DNA from: Massilia agrisoli
GTDB taxonomy: Bacteria > Pseudomonadota > Gammaproteobacteria > Burkholderiales > Burkholderiaceae_D
Reading direction: 5' to 3'
Assembly: GCF_020831365.1 (NCBI RefSeq)
Contig: NZ_JAJHPV010000014.1
Coordinates: forward strand, 124,001 to 188,000
DNA length: 64,000 nucleotides
Position 1 is the stretch's first letter, and every line of letters begins with the position of its first letter. Under the pieces are notes generated by a model. That model was not told where the DNA came from and did no database searches. It was given only the letters and a program-made list of their open reading frames with translations. A program made the translations under genes and the position numbers. Positions 51,854 through 61,115 of this stretch are shown here, one piece after another.

Positions 51854-53077
51854 ATGACCAATACCTTCTTCATCCTTCGCCTCGCCACCGTGTGGATGGC
51901 GTGCTACCTGGCGATCGTTATCTTCATTAACGAGGCAGTGCTCGACGATGCCGACGATTCGCGCGGCGGCTTCTTCTTTACCCTGGCCCTGGTGCTGTTG
52001 TTCGTTATTTTTAATAGCGCGTTTTCCCACTTGCGCCGGGTGCGCCTGATCGCCGGTAACGTCAACAGCGCCAACCTGGCCAACCGCCAGCGCCGCCAGA
52101 TCGAGGTGCCGTTCGAGGCCGGCGCCGCGTTCGACATGGTGGAGGCGGCGATTCGCGAACTGCCCGGCGCCGAGGATATCGAGAGCGCGCGCGACAGCCT
52201 GCAGGTGCGCGCGAAGCTGAAACGCACCGATCCCTGGGACCTGCGCGCCCGCACCAACCAGGTGCTGGTAACGGTCACGCCCAACGGCGACGCCGGCAGC
52301 GTCACCGTGATCTGCGAGCCGCAGCGGCTGGCGTGGACCGACTGGTTCCTGGTGGACTTCGGCACCAACCTGGAGACCGCCGAGGCGATCAGCCGCGCCA
52401 TTTCGCGCCGCGTCGCCGAGCGCCGCCGCATGGAGCAGGCGTCGGTGCGCGAGACCGTCACCGAGAAGGAGCTGACGGTGGCCAAACTGAGCCTGCTGCA
52501 CGCCCAGGTCGAGCCGCACTTCCTGTACAACACCCTGGCCAGCGCCCAGATCCTGACCCGCAGCGACCCGGCCCGGGCCGACCAGATGCTGGGCAACCTG
52601 ATCATGTACCTGCGCCAGTCGATGCCGCGCACCGAAGACCTGCCGTCGACCCTCGGCGAGGAGCTGGCGCGCGCCCGCGCCTACCTCGATATCCTGAAGA
52701 TCCGCATGGGCCCCAGCCTGAACCTGTCGATCGATATCCCCGAGCCGCTGCTGCCGGTGCCGTTTCCAACCATGATGCTGCAGACGCTGGTGGAGAACGC
52801 GATCAAGCATGGCCTGGAGCCCAAGCCGGGCGGCGGCACCGTGTGGATCCTGGCGCGCGCGGTGGAGCAGGGCGTGGCGGTGACGGTGGCCGACGATGGC
52901 CGCGGCTTCTCGGCCGAGGGCGGCGGCACCGGCATCGGCCTGCGCAATGTGCGCGAACGCCTGCGCCTCGCCTACGGCAATGCGGCGTCGTTCGCGATCG
53001 TGTCGAATTTCCCGAGCGGCGTGGCGGCGACCATCACCGTTCCCTGCCCATCGGTCACCGGAGACAAGCATGACTAA
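51854..53077 (+). CDS. LytS-type sensor histidine kinase
   Basis: A 407-residue membrane kinase of the LytS/YehU His_kinase family. Two N-terminal helices (residues ~5-25 and ~38-55) are followed by a cytoplasmic linker domain and the family motif HAQVEPHFLYNTLASAQ (phosphoacceptor H222). The HATPase part has ENAIKHGLEPK and DDGRGFS...GTGIGLRNVRERL (quoted in parts). Its stop overlaps the start of the response-regulator gene by 8 nt, so it is an operonic two-component pair. The extracytoplasmic loop is very short (~12 residues), suggesting membrane or intracellular sensing. Confidence 0.92.
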   Translation: MTNTFFILRLATVWMACYLAIVIFINEAVLDDADDSRGGFFFTLALVLLFVIFNSAFSHLRRVRLIAGNVNSANLANRQRRQIEVPFEAGAAFDMVEAAIRELPGAEDIESARDSLQVRAKLKRTDPWDLRARTNQVLVTVTPNGDAGSVTVICEPQRLAWTDWFLVDFGTNLETAEAISRAISRRVAERRRMEQASVRETVTEKELTVAKLSLLHAQVEPHFLYNTLASAQILTRSDPARADQMLGNLIMYLRQSMPRTEDLPSTLGEELARARAYLDILKIRMGPSLNLSIDIPEPLLPVPFPTMMLQTLVENAIKHGLEPKPGGGTVWILARAVEQGVAVTVADDGRGFSAEGGGTGIGLRNVRERLRLAYGNAASFAIVSNFPSGVAATITVPCPSVTGDKHD

Positions 53078-53837
53078 GTGCGTGGTCGCCGAAGACGAAG
53101 CCCTGCTGCGCGAGTCGCTGCTTGGCCTGCTGGCCGAGGCCTGGCCCGAACTGGAGGTGGTGGCCGCCTGCGAGGATGGCGGCGCGGCGCTGGAAGCGAT
53201 CGCGGCGCACCAGCCGGACGTGGCCTTCCTCGACATCCGCATGCCGGGCCTGACCGGGCTGGAGGTGGCCAGCGCACTGGCCGAGGCCAGCCCGCACACC
53301 CGGGTGGTGTTCGTCACCGCCTACGACCAGTATGCGATCGACGCCTTCGAGCGCGGCGCGGTCGACTACCTGCTCAAACCGGTAGTGCGCGAGCGTTTGC
53401 TGGCCACGGTGGCGCGGCTCAGGCAGCGCGCCCCGGCCGGCGCCGATCCGGCCCAGCTGGCGGCCCTGCTGCAACAGCTGGGGCGCGCGCTGCCGGCTGC
53501 CTCGCGCCAGCCGCCGCTGGTGTGGCTGACCGCCAGTTCCGGCGCCGAGACGCGCCTGATCATGGTCGACGACGTGGCCTACTTCCAGTCCGACAGCAAG
53601 TACACGGTGGTGATGACGCAGCAGGGCGAGTCGCTGCTGCGCAAACCGATCCGCGAACTGCTCGACGTGCTCGACCCGGACATCTTCAAGCAGATCCACC
53701 GCTCGACCATCGTCAACCTGAAGGCGATCGCCTCGGTGGCGCGCGACGAGTCCGGGCGCGGCATCGTCAAGCTGCGCACGCGCCCGGAAACGCTGTCCGT
53801 GAGCCAGCCGTTCATGGCATTGTTCAAGAATATGTAA
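53070..53837 (+). CDS. LytTR-family response regulator
   Basis: A 255-residue regulator. The receiver has the acidic pair EDE at residues ~9-11, phosphoacceptor D55 (LDIRMPG), the switch Thr in VFVTAYDQYAIDAF and Lys in YLLKPV. The C-terminal ~110 residues form a LytTR DNA-binding domain (VDDVAYFQSDSKYTVV, then IHRSTIVNLKAI). LytTR proteins bind short imperfect repeats upstream of secreted-protein and cell-surface genes. The gene overlaps its kinase by 8 nt. A putative target motif begins inside its stop codon, ahead of the first of two secreted paralogues. Confidence 0.93.
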   Translation: MTKCVVAEDEALLRESLLGLLAEAWPELEVVAACEDGGAALEAIAAHQPDVAFLDIRMPGLTGLEVASALAEASPHTRVVFVTAYDQYAIDAFERGAVDYLLKPVVRERLLATVARLRQRAPAGADPAQLAALLQQLGRALPAASRQPPLVWLTASSGAETRLIMVDDVAYFQSDSKYTVVMTQQGESLLRKPIRELLDVLDPDIFKQIHRSTIVNLKAIASVARDESGRGIVKLRTRPETLSVSQPFMALFKNM

Positions 53838-53892
53838 GTCTTGTTACGTACTTGTAAGGGGCCGCCGGAACGCGGTGCTGGTCTGCTACCAT
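53833..53892 (+). promoter_or_regulatory. Shared dyad motif and extended -10 promoter of secreted paralogue 1
   Basis: TGTAAGTCTTGTTACG (53833-53848) matches the motif upstream of paralogue 2 at 14 of 16 positions. A further GTACTTGTAA follows directly. The extended -10 TG-C-TACCAT has its hexamer at 53887-53892, 54 bp after the motif start, exactly as at paralogue 2. Confidence 0.72.
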
Positions 53893-53942
53893 CTTCTCAA
53901 AGATCAGGCGGGTACTCCGCCTTCCCCTAGTCAGGAGGACGT

Positions 53943-54533
53943 ATGAAGAAGATGCTCATCGGCGCCGCGCTGTTTGCCGCGGCCGCTGTCCCGGCCGTGG
54001 CCCAGACCCACGTTTCCATCAATATCGGCGATCCCGGCTTCTTCGGCCTGATCGACAACCGCGGCTACGCCGCGCCGCCCGTGTATGTGCGCCGCCCGGT
54101 CATCATCGAGCGGGTGCGCTACTACGGCGACCCGGTCTACCTGCGCGTCCCAAAGTACCACCGCGTGAACTGGGGCAGCTACTGCCACCGCTATGACGCC
54201 TGCGGCGTGCCGGTGCTGTTCGTGCGCGACGACTGGTACCGCGACACCTACGCGCCGCGGGTGCGCCATATCTACCGTGACGGCTACCGCGACCGTCCGC
54301 ACCATGCCTACCGCGAGCGCCCGCGCCATGTGGTGCGCGAAGTGGTGTACCGCGACCGGCCGCAGCGCGTCGTCGAGAAAGTGGTCTACCGCGACAGGCC
54401 GCGGCCGGTAGTGGTGCAGCAGGTGGTCTACCGTGATTCGCATACGCACCGGGTGGTGCGCGCCGACCGCGGCGAGCGACACCACGGCAAGGGACACGGC
54501 CGCGGCCATGGCCACGGCCGCGACAAGGACTGA
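53943..54533 (+). CDS. Secreted basic protein, tandem paralogue 1
   Basis: A 196-residue exported protein (signal MLIGAALFAAAAVPAVAQ) not assigned to a known family. The conserved core shared with its neighbour is INIGDPGF, PVIIER, PVYLRVP, a paired-cysteine segment CHRYDACG (likely disulfide) and VLFVRDDWY. The C-terminal ~90 residues are unlike the neighbour: arginine-, tyrosine- and histidine-rich, with repeated VVYRDRP units and a HGKGHGRGHGHG tail that could bind metal or anionic surfaces. AGGAGG precedes the ATG. It follows the LytTR regulator gene and shares promoter elements with paralogue 2. Confidence 0.85.
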   Translation: MKKMLIGAALFAAAAVPAVAQTHVSINIGDPGFFGLIDNRGYAAPPVYVRRPVIIERVRYYGDPVYLRVPKYHRVNWGSYCHRYDACGVPVLFVRDDWYRDTYAPRVRHIYRDGYRDRPHHAYRERPRHVVREVVYRDRPQRVVEKVVYRDRPRPVVVQQVVYRDSHTHRVVRADRGERHHGKGHGRGHGHGRDKD

Positions 54534-54543
54534 CCCGGCCAGG

Positions 54544-54603
54544 TGTAACTCTTGTTACAGGGGTGCGGTGGCGCACGGAATTCGATGTTGCCTCTGTTAA
54601 ACT
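54544..54603 (+). promoter_or_regulatory. Shared dyad motif and extended -10 promoter of secreted paralogue 2
   Basis: TGTAACTCTTGTTACA (54544-54559) is a perfect dyad TGTAAC-N4-GTTACA. The extended -10 TG-T-TAAACT has its hexamer at 54598-54603, 54 bp after the motif start. Motif start to start codon is 111 bp here and 110 bp at paralogue 1. Confidence 0.75.
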
Positions 54604-54654
54604 TCAGCCATGGAATCGGGCAACTGCCCGGTCATTATTCGAAAAAGAGGCATC

Positions 54655-55107
54655 ATGAAAAAATTGCTCATCGCCGCCACCCTGTGCGCGGCCGCCGTAC
54701 CGGCGCTGGCCCAGATCGACGTCAACATCAATATCGGCGACCCGGGCTTCTACGGCCGCATCGACAGCGTCGACCTGCGTCCGCGCGTCTACGTGACCCA
54801 GCCGGTGATCATCGAACGCGACGTGCGCTACCGCGCCGAGCCGGTCTACCTGCGGGTGCCGCCAGGCCACCGCAAGAACTGGGCGAAGCACTGCCACAAG
54901 TACGATGCCTGCGGCCAGCGGGTGCTGTTCGTGCGCGACGACTGGTACGCCAACAGCTACGCCCCGCGGGTGCGTGAAAAAGTGGTGGTCCGCGAAGTGC
55001 ATGTCGACCGCCGCGACCACCACGATGACGACCGTGGCCATGGCCATGGCAAAGACAAGCACAAGGATAAGCACAAGGACAAGCACCACGGCAACGGCAA
55101 GCACTGA
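54655..55107 (+). CDS. Secreted basic protein, tandem paralogue 2
   Basis: A 150-residue exported protein (signal LLIAATLCAAAVPALAQ) clearly paralogous to the preceding gene over residues ~20-110: INIGDPGFYGRID, PVIIERDVRY, PVYLRVP, CHKYDACG and VLFVRDDWY. The tail differs, being short, Asp/His/Lys-rich and repetitive (KDKHKDKHKDKHHG), a plausible divalent-metal binding end. AGAGG lies upstream of the ATG. The divergence of the tails against a conserved core suggests duplication followed by specialisation. Function unknown; location is the periplasm or beyond. Confidence 0.85.
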   Translation: MKKLLIAATLCAAAVPALAQIDVNINIGDPGFYGRIDSVDLRPRVYVTQPVIIERDVRYRAEPVYLRVPPGHRKNWAKHCHKYDACGQRVLFVRDDWYANSYAPRVREKVVVREVHVDRRDHHDDDRGHGHGKDKHKDKHKDKHHGNGKH

Positions 55108-55169
55108 CCCGGCGCGGCCATTCGCTCCGCGTGCTAGACTGGTGTTAAATTTACAACCGGGAGAAGCAC

Positions 55170-56468
55170 TTGCGGGGCGAAATCGTGATCGTGGGCGGTG
55201 GGGCCGGGGGACTTGAACTGGCCTGTAAGCTGGGGCGCAAGCTGGGCCCGTCAAAGGTGACGCTGGTCGACAGCCGCCTGTTTCACATCTGGAAGCCATC
55301 GCTGCACGAAGTGGCCGCCGGCACGCTCGACGTGCACCAGGAAGGCCTGTCGTACCAGATGCTGGCGCACGACAACGGTTTTACTTTCCTGTACGGCGCC
55401 ATGACCGGCCTCGACAGCGCAGAGAGAATCATCACGGTCGGTCCCATTGCCACCGTGGCTGGCGAACAAGTGCTGCCAGAGCGCCAGGTCGGCTACGCGC
55501 GGCTGGTGATCGCCGTGGGCAGCGTCTCCAACTATTTCGGCGTGCCTGGCGCCAAAGAACACACCATCTCCCTGAATGCCACCGAGGACGCCGAGCGCTT
55601 CCGGCTGACCCTGCTCAAACTGCTGGCCGTCACCGAGCACAGGAAGGCCGGCGAGCGGGCCGCCGGGCTTGATGTCGTCATCATCGGCGGCGGCGCCACC
55701 GGGGTCGAACTGGCCGCCGAACTGCGCGAGGCCAGCTGGGTGTATGCGTCCTACGGCTTCCAGCACCTGCAGCCGGGGCGCGATGTGCGCATCACCTTGC
55801 TCGAAGGCGCGCCGCGCATCCTGGCCCCGCTGCCCGAACGGGTCTCGGCGGCGGCCAGCCGGCTGCTGGGCGAACGCGGCATCCGCGTCGTGACCGACTG
55901 CCGCGTCACGGCGATCGACGCCGGCAAGGTGACCGACAAGGAAGGCAATACCTATCCCGCCGACCTGTGCGTGTGGGCGGCGGGCATCCGCGCGCCGGAG
56001 TTCCTGTCGTCCCTGGGATTGCCGGTCAACAAGGGCGGCCAGGTCGAGGTCGACGAATTCCTGGCAGTGCGCGGCGTGCCGGGGGTGTATGCAATGGGCG
56101 ACTGCGCCGCCTGTACCGACGGCGACGGCAAGCCGGTGCCGCCGCGCGCCCAGGCCGCCCACCAGCAGGCCGACTACCTGCTCGACGCCTTCGTACGCGA
56201 TGCTGACGGCAAGCCGGCCAGCGGCAAGCCTTACCGCTACCGCGATTATGGTTCGCTGGTGTCGTTCGGCCAGACCACCACGGTGGGCAGCCTGATGGGA
56301 TCGTTAAAGGGATTGAGCTGGTTCGTCGAGGGCTATTTTGCCCGTACGATGTATGTCAGCCTGCACCTGCTGCACCACCGTGCGGTGCTGGGCTCGGTGC
56401 GGACCGGCGTGCTGGCGCTGGCGCGCTTCCTGATCAAGCGCTCGACGCCGCTGGTCAAACTCCACTGA
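55170..56468 (+). CDS. Type II NADH dehydrogenase (NDH-2-like FAD oxidoreductase)
   Basis: A 432-residue flavoprotein starting at TTG after GGGAGAAG. The first Rossmann motif is EIVIVGGGAGGLEL (FAD) and the second VVIIGGGATGVELAAEL (NADH). The FAD pyrophosphate strand AMGDCAA and the C-terminal membrane-associating region (GLSWFVEGYFARTMYVSLHLL in part) fit NDH-2. It passes electrons from NADH to quinone without proton pumping. Its last 14 nt overlap the convergent sensor-kinase gene. Confidence 0.9.
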   Translation: MRGEIVIVGGGAGGLELACKLGRKLGPSKVTLVDSRLFHIWKPSLHEVAAGTLDVHQEGLSYQMLAHDNGFTFLYGAMTGLDSAERIITVGPIATVAGEQVLPERQVGYARLVIAVGSVSNYFGVPGAKEHTISLNATEDAERFRLTLLKLLAVTEHRKAGERAAGLDVVIIGGGATGVELAAELREASWVYASYGFQHLQPGRDVRITLLEGAPRILAPLPERVSAAASRLLGERGIRVVTDCRVTAIDAGKVTDKEGNTYPADLCVWAAGIRAPEFLSSLGLPVNKGGQVEVDEFLAVRGVPGVYAMGDCAACTDGDGKPVPPRAQAAHQQADYLLDAFVRDADGKPASGKPYRYRDYGSLVSFGQTTTVGSLMGSLKGLSWFVEGYFARTMYVSLHLLHHRAVLGSVRTGVLALARFLIKRSTPLVKLH

Positions 56469-57189
56469 CGGCGGCGGCCTGCTTCGGCAGGGTCACCGTC
56501 AGTACCGCGCCGCGGCTGTCGGCGGCCGATGACAGGCGCAGCCCGCCGCCGAGCCAGGCGGCGCGCTCGCGCAGCAGGCGCAGGCCGTGGCAGCGCGACA
56601 ACCCGCCATCGGCCGCCGCGACCGGGCCGACTCCGTTGTCGCGCACGGTCAGCATCACTGCTTCGTCGTTGTCATCCAAAATCACATCCACTTCGCTCGC
56701 GTTGGCGTGGGCCGCGACATTGCGCAGGCCTTCCTCCACGCAGCGCAGCAAGGCCACGCCCTGTTCGCGGGTATAGACGGGGTCTTCGTCCGGCAGGCTG
56801 ATGCGGGCGGTGATGGTGTGCGCGGCGTTAAATTCGGTGACCAGCTCGCGCAGCGCGGCCTTGATGCCGAGGAACTCCAGCTTGTCGTTCCACAGTGCCA
56901 GCTGCATGTCGCGGTTGGTGTTGATGATGTTGGCCAGCAGCTGCTTCATCTGGGCGGCGCGGTCCTGCAGCGCCTTGTCGGCAGGCATCTGCTGGGCCAG
57001 CAGCGCCAGGTGCATGGTCAGCGCCGTCATCGACGAGCCGAGGTTGTCGTGCAGCTTGCGCGCCAGCAGGCGGCGCTCGTCGTCCCAGCAGGTGGTCAGG
57101 TGGCCGAGCAGCTCCACCAGGTCGGCATTGCGGTCGGCCAGGTCTGGCTCGGCCTGGCTGGCGGGGATGTTTTTTGACGGTGCTGTCAT
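56455..57189 (-). CDS. NarX/DegS-type soluble sensor histidine kinase
   Basis: A 244-residue cytoplasmic kinase with no sensor domain beyond a short N-terminal helix. The dimerisation domain has DDERRLLARKLHDNLGSSM, the HisKA_3 pattern with H in KLHDNLG. The HATPase domain shows EEGLRNVAAHANASE (N box) and VRDNGVG. HisKA_3 kinases normally pair with LuxR-type regulators, but none is adjacent. It lies 76 bp downstream of a hybrid kinase on the same strand, so both may act in one pathway. The start is ATG 57189; a longer form from 57246 lacks support. Its 3' end overlaps the NDH-2 gene. Confidence 0.88.
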   Translation of the reverse strand: MTAPSKNIPASQAEPDLADRNADLVELLGHLTTCWDDERRLLARKLHDNLGSSMTALTMHLALLAQQMPADKALQDRAAQMKQLLANIINTNRDMQLALWNDKLEFLGIKAALRELVTEFNAAHTITARISLPDEDPVYTREQGVALLRCVEEGLRNVAAHANASEVDVILDDNDEAVMLTVRDNGVGPVAAADGGLSRCHGLRLLRERAAWLGGGLRLSSAADSRGAVLTVTLPKQAAAVSGV

Positions 57190-57265
57190 CGGTCGCCCTG
57201 TGAAAGTTTCAAAAATCATACAACAGCTTGCGCCAGAGCGGCGCAAGCCGCAGCCTCACGCCTGT

Positions 57266-59615
<2,350 letters not shown>

Positions 59616-59668
59616 CAACAGCGGGCCGGCGCAAAAGGCTGCCAGCGGCAGCCATGTTTCATCAGAAC

Positions 59669-59704
59669 CGTCATTCCCGCCCGCGCGGGAATGACGTTTT
59701 TTTT
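59669..59704 (+). terminator. Terminator formed by a dRS3-like repeat unit
   Basis: A perfect 12-bp stem CGTCATTCCCGC/GCGGGAATGACG with a 4-nt loop is followed by eight T. The sequence is a variant of the dispersed repeat unit (ATTCCC in place of GTTCCC). Confidence 0.85.
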
Positions 59705-59741
59705 GGCTATGTCACCGTTAAGTGTGGAAGCGCTACACCCT

Positions 59742-59850
59742 CGTCGTTCCCGCGCACGCGGGAACCCATACTGAAGACGATCATTAATAAAGCGATTCGA
59801 CCTCCAGCGCATACATAGCATGGGTTCCCGCTTTCGCGGGAAGTCGGGTC
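59742..59850. repeat. dRS3/REP-like inverted pair (locus C)
   Basis: The left unit (59742-59771) and inverted right unit (59819-59850) match those at 9732 and 12768, with a 47-bp spacer. The right unit is slightly degenerate (GGGAAGTCGGG at its end). With the terminator unit this fills most of the 367-bp gap 59616-59982. Confidence 0.87.
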
Positions 59851-59982
59851 CGCCAGTGGCGGGCACGACGTGCTCAATTCCATACTAACGGTGACTTAGC
59901 TTTTTTTTGGGCGGTCGTTGTTCGGGGAGGGCGGCGCCGGCGGGGCGGGCCTGCCGCACCAGCCAGGGTTCCGTGCACGCTG

Positions 59983-60966
59983 TTAGCGGCGGCGCGGAAC
60001 CAGTTCAAGCTTTGGGGGTGGCACCATCTGGGCAGGAGAGGCGGAGGTGGCGCAGAAGCGGTTCTTGCCGCCGCGCTTGGCTTCATACAGCGCGTAGTCC
60101 GCGATACTGATCAGCGACTCGACCGATTCGGCGTCGTCGGGATAGATGCTGATGCCGATACTGGTCGACAGGCGCAAGGTCAGGTCATTGATGAAGAAGG
60201 GCTCGGATACCGCTTCGACCAGCTTGGCGGCCGGGCCCTGGGCATCGGCCAGGCTGTTGACTTCGCCCAGCACGACCATGAATTCGTCGCCGCCAAGGCG
60301 CGCCACCGTGTCTTCCTTGCGCGAGGTGGCCAGCAGGCGCTGGGCGACGATCTTCAGCACTTCGTCGCCGTAGGCGTGGCCGTAGGTATCGTTGATCGCC
60401 TTGAAGCCATCCAGGTCCAGGTACATGATGGCCGCCTTGTGATGGTTGCGGCTGGCGTGCTGGAGCGTGGTTTCGATGCGGTCTTCCAGCAGGCGGCGGT
60501 TCGGCAGCCCGGTCAGCGCGTCATGCAGCGCCAGTTCCTGCTGGGTCTTGCTGTATTGGGCCAGCTCCTTGTACAGCAGGCGCACTTCCAGCATGTTGTG
60601 GATGCGCTTGTGTACCTCGAGCAGGTCGAATGGCTTGCTGATGAAGTCGCGCGCGCCCGCTTCCAGCGCGGCGATCTTGAAGCTTGGCTGGGCGGTCAGT
60701 GCCAGCACCGGCAGGTAGCCGCCTTTTTCGATTTCCTTCAGGCCCTTCATGACCTGGAAGCCGTTCAGTCCCGGCATCTGCAGGTCGAGCAGGATGATGT
60801 CGTAATTGTGCTGGCGATGCAGCGGGCACACCTGTTCAGGGAGCATCGTCGAGCTGACGCTGGTGTAGCCTTCCTCGCGCAATATCTCCTCCATCAATTC
60901 GATATTGTCTGGGGAATCGTCAACTACCAATATTTTGGCGTTAAGAATGTCTTCGCGGCTCGGCAT
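59983..60966 (-). CDS. Receiver-GGDEF diguanylate cyclase (PleD/WspR-like)
   Basis: A 327-residue response regulator. The receiver has ILVVDDSPDN and the phosphoacceptor Asp in ILLDLQMPGLNGF. A helical linker joins it to a GGDEF domain (NRRLLEDRIETTL, MYLDLDGFKAIND). The active site is RLGGDEF, with an I-site RKED five residues before it. Phosphorylation should trigger dimerisation and c-di-GMP synthesis. The start is ATG 60966; a proline-rich extension to 61029 is unlikely. The large kinase gene at 61116 lies upstream on the same strand, separated by 149 bp, and could be the partner. Confidence 0.9.
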   Translation of the reverse strand: MPSREDILNAKILVVDDSPDNIELMEEILREEGYTSVSSTMLPEQVCPLHRQHNYDIILLDLQMPGLNGFQVMKGLKEIEKGGYLPVLALTAQPSFKIAALEAGARDFISKPFDLLEVHKRIHNMLEVRLLYKELAQYSKTQQELALHDALTGLPNRRLLEDRIETTLQHASRNHHKAAIMYLDLDGFKAINDTYGHAYGDEVLKIVAQRLLATSRKEDTVARLGGDEFMVVLGEVNSLADAQGPAAKLVEAVSEPFFINDLTLRLSTSIGISIYPDDAESVESLISIADYALYEAKRGGKNRFCATSASPAQMVPPPKLELVPRRR

Positions 60967-61115
60967 GCGTGATCTCGGTAAAAAGCCCCAAACCGGCGGC
61001 GGTGGCACTACGGGAACTTCAGGTTCCACAGCTCACATAGTGTAGCAAAAGGTCGAAACTTTCTTGTAGGACAGCGCCGCGTGTCACGGTAGGAGCGCGA
61101 ATAGTCCCTTACGGC

